NCBI RefSeq assembly: GCF_013283195.1
Contig: NZ_JABEKT010000001.1
Span: 2,799,373-2,863,372, forward strand
Source of the DNA: Ensifer adhaerens
GTDB taxonomy: Bacteria; Pseudomonadota; Alphaproteobacteria; Rhizobiales; Rhizobiaceae
Length of the DNA: 64,000 nucleotides
Reading direction: 5' to 3'
Of the stretch, positions 17,187-26,695 are shown in pieces; the first letter of the stretch is position 1; every line of letters starts with the position of its first letter. The translations under genes were made by a program, and so were the position numbers. Under the pieces are notes generated by a model. It worked only from the letters and a program-made list of their open reading frames with translations. It had not been told where the DNA came from and did no database searches.

Positions 17187-17483
17187 ATGAAACACGCTCT
17201 TGCCGCCCTGACCGTTGCCTTGCTTCTCGGTGGCTGCACCGCAAGCGGCCAAACCTATGGCTACTCGCCGAACCTCGAGCCCATCCCCGGCAGCATCACC
17301 TATGGCGGCCAGCCGCGCACCAAGCTGCAGAAAGCCCCGGTCGGCAGCATCGTCCCGCACCAGTTCTTCGATCAATTCGGCCGTCAGGTGTTCGAGACCT
17401 ATGTGATCGAACCGGATCGCTCGCTGCGCCTCGTCAGCCGCCGCTGGAGGAACATCGACGCCTTCGGTGGCTTCGACGACTGA
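17187..17483 (+). CDS. Small lipoprotein
   Basis: A 98-residue protein with a signal peptide ending in the lipobox LLGGC (Cys17). The mature part is Gly/Pro/Tyr-rich (QTYGYSPNLEPIPGSITYGG) followed by a basic and aromatic C-terminus. GAGG stands 9 nt before the ATG. The frame is open far upstream but only this start gives a lipoprotein signal. No function is recognised. The 200 nt between it and the OhrR-like gene show nothing else. Confidence 0.8.
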   Translation: MKHALAALTVALLLGGCTASGQTYGYSPNLEPIPGSITYGGQPRTKLQKAPVGSIVPHQFFDQFGRQVFETYVIEPDRSLRLVSRRWRNIDAFGGFDD

Positions 17484-17581
17484 GCTTCACCATTCGCGCG
17501 ACGACCAGCCGCACGACCCATCCTCCGAGACTGAGCGCTGTCGCAGCCACGCGCTCTCTTTGACCGCGTCCGAGGCGGGCT

Positions 17582-18478
17582 TCAACGGTTCCCGCCCTCG
17601 AACTGCTCCAGCACCCAATCCCTAAGCACCTGCGTTGCCGGCCGCTCGGCCATGCGCGGGCTGTAGACGAGGTCGTAGCGGTCGCCCTCCAGCGTCAGGT
17701 CGAAAGGCTGGACGAGAATGCCGGAGGCAAGCTCTTGCGCCACGAGCGTCAGGCTCAGGAGGGCGATGCCCTGCCCAGCGACCGCCGCCTGGACAGCGTG
17801 GATCTCGTCGGTAAAGGAAAGTCGTGCGCTAGCATCGACGTCGGAGGCGCCCGCACACTCCAGCCATTGCCGCCAGACGGGGGCGCGGTGATCGTTGCGG
17901 CGCGCTGGGCCCCAATCGAAGTGAATGAGCGTTGCCCGTTTGAGATCGGCCAAGCTTGCCGGCGCAAGGCTCGGCGTGCAGACCGGCGCGAAGCGATCGG
18001 CAAACAACGCCTCAGTAACGAGGCCGGGATAGTGCCCGCCGCCAAGCCGGATAGCAGCATCTGCATCCGCCTCGAGGTCGAGCGTGCGGTTGGAGGCATC
18101 GAGCCGCAGTGTCCAGTCGGGATAGGCTTCGCGGAAGGAACCGGCAAGCGGCGCGAGCCTCTTGGCGACGAAGGCAACGGTGGAGGTAAGACGCGCGACC
18201 TTGCCCGCCTGCTGCCGGCGCACATCGGCAATCGTCTGCTCGAAACGATCAAGACCATCGCGCAACACCGGAAACAGCGCCTTGCCTGCGGCGGTGAGAT
18301 GCACCTGCCGCGTCTCGCGCTCGAAGAGCTTAACCTCAAGCATCTCCTCCAGCTGCCGGATCTGGTGGCTGACGGCGGTCGCCGAAACATTCAGCTCCTC
18401 CGCCGCATGCTTGAAGCTCAGCCGACGGGCAGCCGCCTCGAAAACCCTCAGTGCACCGAGCGGCGGCAACTTCCTCAT
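17582..18478 (-). CDS. LysR family transcriptional regulator (GcvA-like)
   Basis: A 298-residue regulator. Residues 1-60 are the winged helix domain (PPLGALRVFEAAARRLSFKH, then SATAVSHQIRQLEEML), followed by the periplasmic-binding-protein-like effector domain. The early PLGALRVFEAAAR sequence is typical of the GcvA/AmpR group. It is transcribed away from the RidA and Old Yellow Enzyme genes with a 142-nt shared promoter region, so it is the likely regulator of that pair. The effector is unknown. Confidence 0.92.
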   Translation of the reverse strand: MRKLPPLGALRVFEAAARRLSFKHAAEELNVSATAVSHQIRQLEEMLEVKLFERETRQVHLTAAGKALFPVLRDGLDRFEQTIADVRRQQAGKVARLTSTVAFVAKRLAPLAGSFREAYPDWTLRLDASNRTLDLEADADAAIRLGGGHYPGLVTEALFADRFAPVCTPSLAPASLADLKRATLIHFDWGPARRNDHRAPVWRQWLECAGASDVDASARLSFTDEIHAVQAAVAGQGIALLSLTLVAQELASGILVQPFDLTLEGDRYDLVYSPRMAERPATQVLRDWVLEQFEGGNR

Positions 18479-18620
18479 CCCATCCTCATAGGTGAACTAG
18501 ATTCATCCATCGGCTGAGAAATCACTCTTTGTCAGCCCGTGATCGCCCCAGCATATTGGGATCCACAGCCAAGGCAACAGCGCCGAGCTGAGAAAATCTC
18601 ACGCGTGAAAGGACACTGCC

Positions 18621-19013
18621 ATGTTTCTCGAACAGGTCATCACCAAGCCGGATCCCTACGCCCCCTTCCTCTTGTCGCAGGCGATCAAGGCCAACGGCTT
18701 CGTCTTCGTCTCCGGCCAGGCGGCCATCGGCGACGATGGCGAAATCGTCGGCGAGGATGATTTCGACCGTCAGGCCGAGCAGGCCTTCCGCAACCTCGAA
18801 CGGGTGCTGACCGCCGCCGGCTCCAGCCTTTCCAGGGTGGTGAAGGTGACGATCTTCCTGCGCTCGATGGAAAATTTCGGCAAGATCGTCGAACTGCGCC
18901 GCAAGTGGTTCTCTGCACCCTATCCCGCCGACAGCATCATCGAGGTCTCTTCGCTTTATTCACCGAAGGCGATGATCGAGATCGAGGCGATCGCGCTCAC
19001 TGAGGAACGCTGA
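18621..19013 (+). CDS. RidA/YjgF family protein
   Basis: A 130-residue RidA-family protein. RidA members hydrolyse reactive enamine/imine intermediates; others have divergent roles. It has GQAAIGDDGEIVG near residue 35, FRNLERVLTAAGSSLSRVVKVTIFL in the middle and the terminal IEIEAIA. The C-terminal catalytic arginine of canonical RidA (CVAR-type motif) is not visible; the comparable position reads RRKWFSAPYPADSIIEVSSL, so this is probably a non-archetypal subgroup. AGGA precedes the ATG by 7 nt. One base separates its stop from the next start, so the two genes are coupled. Confidence 0.88.
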   Translation: MFLEQVITKPDPYAPFLLSQAIKANGFVFVSGQAAIGDDGEIVGEDDFDRQAEQAFRNLERVLTAAGSSLSRVVKVTIFLRSMENFGKIVELRRKWFSAPYPADSIIEVSSLYSPKAMIEIEAIALTEER

Positions 19014-19014
19014 G

Positions 19015-20127
19015 ATGAACGTGCACAGCACCGTCGCCTCGCCGACTCTGGCCGAAACGGCGCTCAAAGGGCTCCCCTTCGCCAACCGGCTTTCCGTCGC
19101 GCCAATGACCCGCATCAGCGCTACGGCAACGGGCGTGCCGACCGAACGGATGGTTCGCTACTACGAGCGCTTCGCCAGGGGTGGGTTCAGTCTGCTGACC
19201 ACGGAAGGCATTTACACCGACAAGGCCTATGCGCAGACCTATAAGGGCCAGCCGGGGCTTACAGACCCGGAGCAGGCGGAAGGCTGGAAGGCGGTCGTGG
19301 ACGCCGTGCATGCCGCCGGCGGCCGCATCTTCGCCCAGCTCATGCACGGCGGCGCGCTTGCCCAGGGCAACCGCTTTCGCAGCGACACGGTAGGACCGTC
19401 TGCCCTGCAACCGAGGGGCCAGCAAATGGTCTCCTACCACGGCGAGGGTCTCTACGCCGTACCGCGGGAGATGGAAGAGACGGATATCGCGGAAGCGATA
19501 GCAGGCTTTGCGCAAGCCGCCACGCTCGCCATCGATGTCGCCGGCTTCGACGGCATCGAGATCCATGGCGCCAACGGCTATCTGCTCGACCAGTTCTTCA
19601 CCGACTACACCAACCGGCGGCACGACCGCTGGGGCGGCGACATCGGCAAGCGGCTGGGTCTGAGCCTCGCAGTGCTCGACGCCGTTCGCGATGCGGTCGG
19701 CAACGCAGTGCCTGTCGGCATCCGGCTCTCCCAGGCCAAGGTCAACGACAACAAGCACAAATGGACCGAGGGCGTAGAAGGTGCTGCCGTGGTCTTCAAG
19801 GCACTCGCCGCCAGCCCCGCCGACTTCGTGCACCTGACCGAGTTCGAAGCGTGGCAACCGGCCTTTTCGGACGGCGGCAAGTCGCTGGTGTCTCTTGCCC
19901 ACCAGCATGCGCCGGATCTGTTCGTTATCGCCAATGGCAGCCTGCACGAACTCGCCAGGGCCGAACAGGTTCTGGAGACCGGCGCCGACATGATCGCACT
20001 CGGCCGTGGCGCGCTCGCAAACCCCGACTGGCCGCGCATCACCGCCGACGATCGCGAGGCTCGCCCGCTGAAGCTGGAAATGCTGTCGCCCATCAGCGAC
20101 ATCAAGGACAGCGAGCTTCAGCTTTGA
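19015..20127 (+). CDS. NADH:flavin oxidoreductase, Old Yellow Enzyme family
   Basis: A 370-residue FMN-dependent ene-reductase-like enzyme. Visible signatures include the N-terminal FANRLSVAPMTRISA FMN-binding start, the central GFDGIEIHGANGYLLDQFFT with the substrate-binding His/Asn pair, TNRRHDRWGGDIGKR, and a late ADMIALGRGALANPDWP phosphate-binding region. It is co-transcribed with the RidA-like gene and divergent from LysR. Such enzymes reduce activated C=C bonds of enones or nitro compounds; the natural substrate cannot be told from sequence. Confidence 0.92.
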   Translation: MNVHSTVASPTLAETALKGLPFANRLSVAPMTRISATATGVPTERMVRYYERFARGGFSLLTTEGIYTDKAYAQTYKGQPGLTDPEQAEGWKAVVDAVHAAGGRIFAQLMHGGALAQGNRFRSDTVGPSALQPRGQQMVSYHGEGLYAVPREMEETDIAEAIAGFAQAATLAIDVAGFDGIEIHGANGYLLDQFFTDYTNRRHDRWGGDIGKRLGLSLAVLDAVRDAVGNAVPVGIRLSQAKVNDNKHKWTEGVEGAAVVFKALAASPADFVHLTEFEAWQPAFSDGGKSLVSLAHQHAPDLFVIANGSLHELARAEQVLETGADMIALGRGALANPDWPRITADDREARPLKLEMLSPISDIKDSELQL

Positions 20128-20133
20128 CGACAA

Positions 20134-20162
20134 AGGGCGGCGCCACTAAGTGATGCCGCCCT
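20134..20162. terminator. Bidirectional hairpin between convergent genes
   Basis: AGGGCGGC pairs with GCCGCCCT, and an inner CACT/AGTG helix extends the structure. It lies between the convergent stops of the oxidoreductase and the metallo-hydrolase gene. There is no clear T run on either side. Confidence 0.5.
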
Positions 20163-20170
20163 CGCCCTCC

Positions 20171-21115
20171 TTACGACCCCGAGACAAAACGATACGCCAC
20201 ACCGTTCCGCTCGGCCCGACCGATGCCGGGATAGCTCCAGTGGTAGCCGAGCAGCGTCAGCTTCTCTGTGGCTGCCCGGTCGATCAGCATCTTGCGGGTC
20301 TTCAGCGCCAGATCCGGGTCCGTATCGAAGCCGAAATGCCAGTCCGGGTGTTCGAAGAAGACGATGTTGCTGGTCGCCGCATCGCCCGAGATGACCAGCC
20401 CGTCGCCGCCTTCAAGCTCCAGCGAGATGTGGCCGGGCGTGTGGCCGCGCGTGTCGAGCACCTGCATGCCGCTGACGATCTCGTCGCCGGGCTTTACCAG
20501 CGTCAACCGCTCCTTGACCGCGAAGAGATCGCGCTGCGCGCCGCGCGCAAAGCCGTGCAGCGCCTTCGGCATGGCCTTTTCGTAATCCGGGTTCGTCCAG
20601 AACGCCCATTCGCGCTCAGAGACGAAATATTGCGCGTTCGGAAAGGTGAGTTTGCCATCCGTTCCGACCGTGCCGCCGGAATGATCGGGATGGACGTGGG
20701 TGAAGACCACCTTGGTCACGGCGGCTGCATCGATGCCCGCCGTTGCCAGATTGGCCGAAAGCTTGCCGGCGCTCGCCTGGAAATTGCCGCCAGATCCGTT
20801 GTCGACGACGATCACTTCGCTGCCGGTGCGGATCACCGGAATGTTGGTGTGGAACGGTGCGCCCTCCGGAGTGCCGCCGAGCCGGCGCATGATGCCGTCG
20901 CGCTCCTCGGGCGCTGCGTCCGGCAACACGATGCTGACCGGCAGGGTCAGGAAGCCGTCGCTGACGACAGAAATATCGAAAGCTCCGTGGCTGAAGCGGT
21001 GGGTGTCGGCGGCGTAGACACCCTTCGGCAGCAACGGCAAGGCAGCGCCAGCGGCCGAACCGGCGAGAAAGGAGCGGCGGTTGAGGCTAGAGGTCTTCTC
21101 GTCAATGCGGGTCAT
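20171..21115 (-). CDS. Tat-exported metallo-beta-lactamase-fold hydrolase
   Basis: A 314-residue hydrolase. The N-terminus has a twin-arginine signal (NRRSFLAGSAAGAALPLLP, cleavage near residue 36). The mature domain has the metal site motif THVHPDHSGG around residue 150, further ligands in DTRGHTPGHISL and SGDAATSN, and a late GYHWSYPG. The fold hydrolyses lactones, esters or related bonds with two zinc ions. A second Tat-exported hydrolase lies 76 nt upstream on the same strand, so both may be expressed together. Substrate unknown. Confidence 0.88.
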   Translation of the reverse strand: MTRIDEKTSSLNRRSFLAGSAAGAALPLLPKGVYAADTHRFSHGAFDISVVSDGFLTLPVSIVLPDAAPEERDGIMRRLGGTPEGAPFHTNIPVIRTGSEVIVVDNGSGGNFQASAGKLSANLATAGIDAAAVTKVVFTHVHPDHSGGTVGTDGKLTFPNAQYFVSEREWAFWTNPDYEKAMPKALHGFARGAQRDLFAVKERLTLVKPGDEIVSGMQVLDTRGHTPGHISLELEGGDGLVISGDAATSNIVFFEHPDWHFGFDTDPDLALKTRKMLIDRAATEKLTLLGYHWSYPGIGRAERNGVAYRFVSGS

Positions 21116-21191
21116 GGATCGGTTCCTTCTGGTTTCGAGGAAGAGCTACCGGCCAGTGGTGCGTTTCGGCGGCACCGGCCGGCGTCAGGGG

Positions 21192-22199
21192 TCAGGACCG
21201 GGCGAAGTCGAGCAGGTCGGCGTTGAGCTGATCCTTGTGGGTGTCTGTGATGCCGTGCGGCGCGCCGGGGTAGACCTTCAGCGTGGCGCTCGGAACCAGT
21301 GTCTTCGAAGCGCGGGCGGCCGCATCGATCGGCACGATCTGGTCGTCGTCACCATGGATGATCAGCGTCGGCACGTCGAACTTCTTCAGGTCTTCGGTAA
21401 AATCGGTCTGCGAGAAGGCGACGATCGAGTCATAGGTGTTCTTGTGCCCGCCCATCATGCCCTGCAGCCAGAAGCTGTCGATCATGCCCTGCGAGGCAAC
21501 GGCACCCGGCCGATTGAACCCGAAGAACGGACCGGAGGCAATATCGCGATAGAGCTTGGAGCGATCCTTCAGGCTCGCCGCCTGCAGCCCGTCGAACACC
21601 TCCTTCGGCAGGCCGCCGGGGTTCTTGTCGGTCTTGACCATCAGCGGCGGCACTGCCGAGATCAGCCCGGCCTTGGCGACGCGGCTCGTGCCATGCCGGC
21701 CGATATAGCGGGTGATCTCGCCGCCGCCGGTGGAAAAGCCGACGAGGAAGATGTCCTTGAGATCAAGCGCATTGATCAGGTCGGCGAGATCGTCGGCATA
21801 GTGATCCATATCGTTGCCGTCCCAGGGTTGGGAGGAGCGGCCATGGCCGCGACGGTCATGGGTGATGACACGGAAGCCGTTGTTGGCGAGGTGGAATGCC
21901 TGCGCCTCCCAGCTATCCGACGACAGCGGCCAGCCGTGGCTGAGCACGACCACCGGGCCATTCTTCGAGCCCCAGTCCTTGTAGTAGATCTCGACGCCAT
22001 CGCGGGTGATGATGCGGCTGCCCATGGTGGTTGCTCCCAGTGTCGTGCTTGTGCTGGCGGGTGTGGTTTCGGCTTTCGCCGGACGAATGGCGGCCGGGAC
22101 GGCCGCGGCGGTCGCTGCGGCGCCAAAGGCGGCCGAAAGAACTGTGCGGCGCGAAAGGCCGGTGGAGACTGCGGTGGAAACTGCTTTTGCTTCAATCAT
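21192..22199 (-). CDS. Tat-exported alpha/beta hydrolase, non-haem chloroperoxidase-like
   Basis: A 335-residue protein starting [13 protein letters not shown] with a twin-arginine signal ([20 protein letters not shown]). The catalytic domain resembles cofactor-free haloperoxidases/arylesterases: [11 protein letters not shown] oxyanion region, DRRGHGRSS, nucleophile elbow VGFSTGGGE, acid region [11 protein letters not shown] and catalytic His in [13 protein letters not shown] at 22199 has GAGGG upstream; upstream in-frame residues to 22358 would overlap the promoter of the divergent regulator. A perhydrolase or esterase role is likely. Confidence 0.9.
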   Translation of the reverse strand: MIEAKAVSTAVSTGLSRRTVLSAAFGAAATAAAVPAAIRPAKAETTPASTSTTLGATTMGSRIITRDGVEIYYKDWGSKNGPVVVLSHGWPLSSDSWEAQAFHLANNGFRVITHDRRGHGRSSQPWDGNDMDHYADDLADLINALDLKDIFLVGFSTGGGEITRYIGRHGTSRVAKAGLISAVPPLMVKTDKNPGGLPKEVFDGLQAASLKDRSKLYRDIASGPFFGFNRPGAVASQGMIDSFWLQGMMGGHKNTYDSIVAFSQTDFTEDLKKFDVPTLIIHGDDDQIVPIDAAARASKTLVPSATLKVYPGAPHGITDTHKDQLNADLLDFARS

Positions 22200-22305
22200 T
22201 GTCCTGCCCTCTTCCATCTCGGTTGATCTGCTCTCTCCGTTCCGGAGCGCTGGTTGAATTGATAGAACGAGCGGCCTAACCTCTCGACCGGCAAAGCTGA
22301 CAACG

Positions 22306-23349
22306 ATGGGGGCAGAAGTGACAAAACCACCCGGAAGCGAACCGGCGGAGATCGGCATCGTCGTTTATCCCCGCGCGCTGAAGTCCGCCGTCCATGGGCT
22401 CACCGACATGTTCCAGGTGGCCGGCATGCAGGCGACCGAACAGGGTGGTGCAAGCGCGCCGCTGATCCGCGTCACCCATTGGCAGCTTCAGGACGACGGC
22501 TCGGTCGAAAAGACCCTCGACACCCACCCCGGGCCCTCCTCCGGTCTCGTCGCGCTGATCCTGCCCCCGACGCTGGCGGAGCTGCCCGTAGGCGGACGCA
22601 TGGGTCAGCTGCCCGCCTTCGTGCGTGAAAAGCATGCCACCGGCACCACCATCTGCTCGGTCTGCGGCGGCGCCTATCTGCTGGCAGAATCGGGCCTTGC
22701 CGCCGGTCGCACGATCACCACTCATTGGTCGCACCAGGACCTGATCGCCGACCGCTACCTCGACGTGCGCATCGACACCGACAAGCTGTTGATCGACGAA
22801 GGCGATATCATCACCGCCGGCGGCATGATGGCGTGGATCGACCTGGGGCTGAAACTCGTGGACCGGTTCCTCGGAACCAACGTGATGCTGGCAACGGCCC
22901 GCTTCATGATCATCGATCCAGGCGCCCGCGAGCAGAGCTACTACAGCGTCTTTGCCCCGAAGCTCGACCACGGCGACAGCATCATCCTGAAAATCCAGCA
23001 CTGGCTGCACGGCGCCAACACCAAGGGCGTGACCCTGCAGTTGATGGCCGAGCGCGCAGGCCTCGGCGACCGCACCTTCCTCCGGCGTTTCCAGAAGGCG
23101 ACCGGTTTCAACCCGACGGAATACTGCCAGCGGCTGAGGATCGCCAAATCGCGCGACCTCCTGGAGCGCTCGCACCTGTCGATCGAGCAGGTCGCCTGGC
23201 AGAGCGGTTACGACGACACCAACGCCTACCGCAAGATCTTCCGCAAGATCCTCGGCCTGTCGCCCAGGGAATATCGGTTGCGCTTCTCTGTATCGGACGG
23301 CGGACGTCGTCCGGCCACGGCAGATCTTGCCGGCGCCCTACCCGCCTGA
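22306..23349 (+). CDS. GlxA/FtrA-type AraC family regulator with DJ-1/PfpI domain
   Basis: A 347-residue regulator. An N-terminal class-I glutamine-amidotransferase-like (DJ-1/PfpI) domain occupies about residues 15-200 with the nucleophile-elbow region [20 protein letters not shown]. Two AraC-type helix-turn-helix units lie at the C-terminus ([20 protein letters not shown], then [17 protein letters not shown]). It is transcribed away from the Tat hydrolases and may control them. The inducer is unknown. GTG at 22318 is an alternative start. Confidence 0.9.
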   Translation: MGAEVTKPPGSEPAEIGIVVYPRALKSAVHGLTDMFQVAGMQATEQGGASAPLIRVTHWQLQDDGSVEKTLDTHPGPSSGLVALILPPTLAELPVGGRMGQLPAFVREKHATGTTICSVCGGAYLLAESGLAAGRTITTHWSHQDLIADRYLDVRIDTDKLLIDEGDIITAGGMMAWIDLGLKLVDRFLGTNVMLATARFMIIDPGAREQSYYSVFAPKLDHGDSIILKIQHWLHGANTKGVTLQLMAERAGLGDRTFLRRFQKATGFNPTEYCQRLRIAKSRDLLERSHLSIEQVAWQSGYDDTNAYRKIFRKILGLSPREYRLRFSVSDGGRRPATADLAGALPA

Positions 23350-23387
23350 ACGGCACCGCGGCGATATCACTGGGCTTGCGGGCGCCT

Positions 23388-24317
23388 TTAGTCGGCGCTC
23401 GGCTTTCGCCCCAGGATCTGTCGCGCTCCGCTCTTGGAAAAGGGCTGCACCAGTTGGCCGACGAAGCTACGCGACACCTTGCCGGTAATGCCGATATCGG
23501 TGGAGGACGGCCGATCAGGATTGAAGTAGGTGCCGAACAGCTGGTCCCAAAGCACGATGTTTTCGCCGTAGTTGCTGTTGCCCTCAGCCAGATCCTTGGA
23601 ATGGTGCCAGCGATGAAGCCTCGGCGTCGAGAAGATCCAGTCGAGCGGGCCGGTGCGCATCTCGACATTGCAGTGGGTCAGAAGGCCGGTGAAGGCGGTG
23701 ACGGCACCGATCCACAGAAACACCGGCAGCGGCGCCCCGAGCAGGTAGAGCGGCAACTGGCCAAGGCTCACTTTGATCAGGGAATCGATGACGTGGAACC
23801 GCCCGGTGTTGAGCACCCAAAGCCGCGTCACGCTGTGATGCAACGCGTGGAAACGCCAGAGGCCAAGCCGCTCATGCGCCAGTCGGTGGGCGGCATAGAG
23901 CCCGAACTCGGCAATCACCAGCCCGAGCACCACCTGGGAGATCGTCGACCAGTGCGCCGGCCAGATATGCGGCTGCGAACCGAAGAATGGCTGCGCGAAG
24001 ATGGCGACCAATAATGGGAACGAAGCGCCGAAGGCCGCGGCAATCTGCACGATCCCCTTCGTCAGCAATGTATGACCGAGATTGTTCAGCGTCTCGCCGT
24101 CGGGCGCGAGCCAGGCCGGCTCGTAAGGCATGAGACGTTCAAAAAGCGCAATGATCGCCACCACCGAGAGGTAGACGACATTGAACCAGAGCACCGGCGA
24201 CGATGTGGCAAAAGCCAACCCGGTCGCGGCCAGGCCACCGACGTAGAGCGCAGGCCACAGCAGGATGGAGGCTGTGTATCGCAGCGGCGATGAAAAGCTG
24301 TCGTGATGAAAAATCAT
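23388..24317 (-). CDS. Sterol desaturase/fatty acid hydroxylase family membrane protein
   Basis: A 309-residue integral membrane di-iron enzyme candidate. It has hydrophobic segments at about residues 10-60 and 85-140 and clustered histidines: HRLAHERLGLWRFHALHHS near residue 145, HCNVEMR, and HRWHHSKD near residue 228. This spacing fits the eight-histidine di-iron site of the sterol desaturase/C-4 methyl oxidase/ceramide hydroxylase superfamily. The physiological lipid is unknown. It converges with the AraC-type gene. Confidence 0.88.
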   Translation of the reverse strand: MIFHHDSFSSPLRYTASILLWPALYVGGLAATGLAFATSSPVLWFNVVYLSVVAIIALFERLMPYEPAWLAPDGETLNNLGHTLLTKGIVQIAAAFGASFPLLVAIFAQPFFGSQPHIWPAHWSTISQVVLGLVIAEFGLYAAHRLAHERLGLWRFHALHHSVTRLWVLNTGRFHVIDSLIKVSLGQLPLYLLGAPLPVFLWIGAVTAFTGLLTHCNVEMRTGPLDWIFSTPRLHRWHHSKDLAEGNSNYGENIVLWDQLFGTYFNPDRPSSTDIGITGKVSRSFVGQLVQPFSKSGARQILGRKPSAD

Positions 24318-24814
24318 ATCGTTTGACCACTTGTGCTGGAAATCGAAGGGCGCGGCATCGCGCGCTGTTCACGCCACGCCTAATCCTCGTCTCGGCGAGA
24401 GTACGGTTTCGCCAGTTCATCGCAGCTATGGTCATGACGATCGCCGTTGCGCCCGTCACGGCAGGGCAGCGAGCGGTACTGGACGAGCTGCCGCTCGAGC
24501 GCAAAGCGATCACTGGCGCTCTCTTCCAAGCGGCTGTGATCGCTTTGCGATGACACCCCGAGCAGGTGACACGCCAGTAGACCGATCTTGAGAAGACACA
24601 TGGGATAACGCCAATCCTCATCGTTGGAGCATTGACGGCAAACTCGACTGATTTCATTACACCAGCATTGCAGTTGCGCGCAGCCGCGGAGCATCGCCGG
24701 CGCATGCCTCTCCGCCCCCCCGACCGGCTCCTCGAAACTTCGGGGTTTCCGTCCGGTCCGCGCGATCACCTGTCGCGACACAGCGAAACGATCAGGTGTG
24801 CCATGCGCCGCATC
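24318..24814. other. Intergenic stretch without a convincing gene
   Basis: Several short frames overlap here. The most protein-like is on the minus strand (24380-24601, about 73 residues, beginning MCLLKIGLLACHLLGVSSQS and ending in a His/Asp/Arg-rich tail), but GAGG lies 14 nt from its ATG, too far for a good ribosome site. I cannot decide whether it is a small gene or a decayed remnant. Confidence 0.3.
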
Positions 24815-24917
24815 TAAAGCGCGTCGCGATCTTTCAGATTCGCTTGGCGCGCTTTAAGTTCTTGTTTTTGCGCATGTCGTTATCGCAAAACCGCGACACA
24901 CTTTTGCGCGACATGCT
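24815..24917. repeat. Dispersed repeat family B, copy 1
   Basis: About 103 bp, the reverse complement of the copies at 53398-53502 and 59183-59287. Shared blocks include AAAGCGCG...CGCGCTTT arms, a TTCTTGTTTTTGCGCATGTC centre and a terminal CGCGACATGCT. It abuts the stop codon of the cupin gene, so it forms the start of that transcript's 3' end. Confidence 0.8.
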
Positions 24918-25301
24918 TCAAATCCAGCGATCGTTCTCGGCGGTGCGGTCGCCACCGGCATGACCGGTATTGAGCACGCCCCGCGGCTCGATCAGCAGCA
25001 GCCGCACCTCGTTTTCGGCAAACGGCTTGTGCTCGACCCCTTTGGGAACCACGAACATCTCGCCTGGGCCGATCCGCACGGCGCCATCGCGAAAATCGAT
25101 CCGCAGGACGCCCTCAAGCACGATGAACGTTTCGTCCGTCTCCGGGTGGTCGTGCCAGACGAAGTCGCCCTCGATACGAACAAGCTTGAACTGATAATCG
25201 TTCATCTCGGCAATCACCCGTGGCTGCCACAGATCGGTTATCCTTTCGAGCTTTTCGGTAAAATTGATCGCCTTGCGGTCGGTCGTGTCGATCCCATCCA
25301 T
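24918..25301 (-). CDS. Cupin domain protein
   Basis: A 127-residue single-domain cupin. Motif 1 is HDHPETDETFIVLEGVLRIDF (near residues 50-70) and motif 2 is GEMFVVPKGVEHKP (near 83-96), so the metal ligands HxH, E and H are all present. It is full length and cytoplasmic. ATG at 25301 has GAGG 9 nt upstream; ATG at 25307 is too close to it. The substrate or ligand is unknown. Confidence 0.88.
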   Translation of the reverse strand: MDGIDTTDRKAINFTEKLERITDLWQPRVIAEMNDYQFKLVRIEGDFVWHDHPETDETFIVLEGVLRIDFRDGAVRIGPGEMFVVPKGVEHKPFAENEVRLLLIEPRGVLNTGHAGGDRTAENDRWI

Positions 25302-25531
25302 CGTCATGTTCCTCGTTCGATTGATGCGCCAACATGCACCGGCCCCCCTGCACCGATCTTGAACGATCGTGCGCGCATCCGGTCGGCACCGCGGCAAACG
25401 CTGCCGGTCACCTCGCTTCAGCCCCTCAGTGCGGCAGCCGCAGGCGAATATTCCCATATTGCCTGCAATTCCAGCTGATGTATCTTGTCTCCCTTCGGAA
25501 CTGGCTATGGACGTCCATGAAGGAGGTTCGA

Positions 25532-25828
25532 ATGCATGATCTCCCGCAAGCTTCGGGCAGACAGTTAAGTCCGGATGATATCGAAATGCTGCAGCGGGTT
25601 TTTGACGCTACCTGCTTTGCGGCGCGCGTGCCACGCCGCGGCGAGCGGGCCGAGCGGCTGGCCAAGTTCATCATGGATGAGTTTCGCATCGGCAACATCG
25701 ACGAACGGACGCTGCTGGAATGCGCGTTGTGGCGCGAACGGCGCCGGATAGCGGTAAATACGGAAGAGTTGGAAACGGTCGAGATCTGGGTCGCCAGACC
25801 GGGCCGACGGAATCCGAGTTACCACTGA
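25532..25828 (+). CDS. Small uncharacterised protein, paralogue A
   Basis: A 98-residue protein with no recognised family. AGGAGG stands 5 nt before the ATG. The central part MLQRVFDATCFAARVPR...AERLAKFIMDEFR is shared with the protein at 27343-27603 (MLQRVLDTACLAAGMPR...ADRLAKFIIGEFR), including LSP/FSP before it and a downstream ALW/AMW. It looks like a small helical soluble protein. The GGAGGTTC leader and MH start are the same in both genes. Confidence 0.75.
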   Translation: MHDLPQASGRQLSPDDIEMLQRVFDATCFAARVPRRGERAERLAKFIMDEFRIGNIDERTLLECALWRERRRIAVNTEELETVEIWVARPGRRNPSYH

Positions 25829-25937
25829 AGCACGTCGCGCCAAGCGATTACCGGTTTTTGTGCAATGACCTGAGTGGAAACAAGGGCTCAATGCGGGTCA
25901 CTTGAAACCACTCGTGCGTGCCCACCTGAAGACCCAC

Positions 25938-25977
25938 AAAAAAATGCGGCCTCTCCGTGGATAAACGAGACCGCATT
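25938..25977 (-). terminator. Hairpin with T run on the minus strand
   Basis: AATGCGG...CCGCATT arms (25943-25949 with 25971-25977) plus inner CTC/GAG pairs; on the minus strand the stem is followed by a run of seven T. No minus-strand gene ends close by. The 230 nt around it (25829-26165) hold no gene. Confidence 0.5.
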
Positions 25978-26165
25978 CAAGATGTGTAATGAGCCATTCT
26001 ATGCCACTCTTGCCGAGAGGACCACAACTGCAACGGGCCGAGTGTGGTTATTTCTGGCCTACCATCGAAATTTCTCCGAATGCGCCAGCTGAGAAGCTAT
26101 CCGGGACAATGGGACACTCAACCACCGGACGGTAACGAACGCCGCGAGCAGCCCTCCAGGCGCGC

Positions 26166-26199
26166 AAAAACGGCCGGGGCTGCAAAGCAACCCCGGCCG
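26166..26199 (-). terminator. Rho-independent terminator of the acetyltransferase gene
   Basis: CGGCCGGGG pairs with CCCCGGCCG, with an inner TGC/GCA helix around AAA. On the minus strand it is followed by TTTTT. It begins 14 nt after the acetyltransferase stop. A near-identical hairpin occurs at 27691-27721. Confidence 0.85.
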
Positions 26200-26212
26200 A
26201 TCCAACGTGTTG

Positions 26213-26683
26213 TCAAGCCGTGACCGCCTTCCAGCAGATCACGAGACCATCCTGCGCATCCACACGTTCCCCGATACGCTGGAACCCGTTGCGTTCGAGT
26301 ACCCGTTGGGAGGCGATATTGTCGATCGAGGTCTCGGCTGAGACCGCCGAAATACGGGTATCCCGCTGCGCTTCCGCCAGCAGCAAGCCCACAGCACGCG
26401 TGGCCGCCCCCATCCCCTGCCTGGCCGGCGCGACGCCGTAGCCGATGTGCAGTTCGCCCCCTTCCGGGATTCGAACGACCGAGCAAAGGCCGACGATTTC
26501 GCCGCCTTCTACGATCATCCAGGCGGAAGGGGAGAAATGCGCACGGACCCCGTTGGCAAGATCGGCCAGCATCTGCAGCACGTCGGCAGCCGCAATCGGG
26601 CTATCCGGCACCAGTCGCAGGCGTCGCGGCGCAATGCCGCTCAGCAGTGCGTCAAAGTCACTTTCAGTCGCTTCGATTATCAT
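26213..26683 (-). CDS. GNAT family N-acetyltransferase
   Basis: A protein of about 156 residues with the GNAT core: the acetyl-CoA binding region GYGVAPARQGMGAATRAVGLL (V-x-x-x-x-Q/R-G-x-G/A pattern) near residue 90, and the later ETSIDNIASQRVLERNGFQRIGER typical of RimJ/RimL-like acetyltransferases. The acceptor is unknown. GTG at 26695 is an alternative start four residues upstream. Confidence 0.88.
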   Translation of the reverse strand: MIIEATESDFDALLSGIAPRRLRLVPDSPIAAADVLQMLADLANGVRAHFSPSAWMIVEGGEIVGLCSVVRIPEGGELHIGYGVAPARQGMGAATRAVGLLLAEAQRDTRISAVSAETSIDNIASQRVLERNGFQRIGERVDAQDGLVICWKAVTA

Positions 26684-26695
26684 GTTCAATCCCAC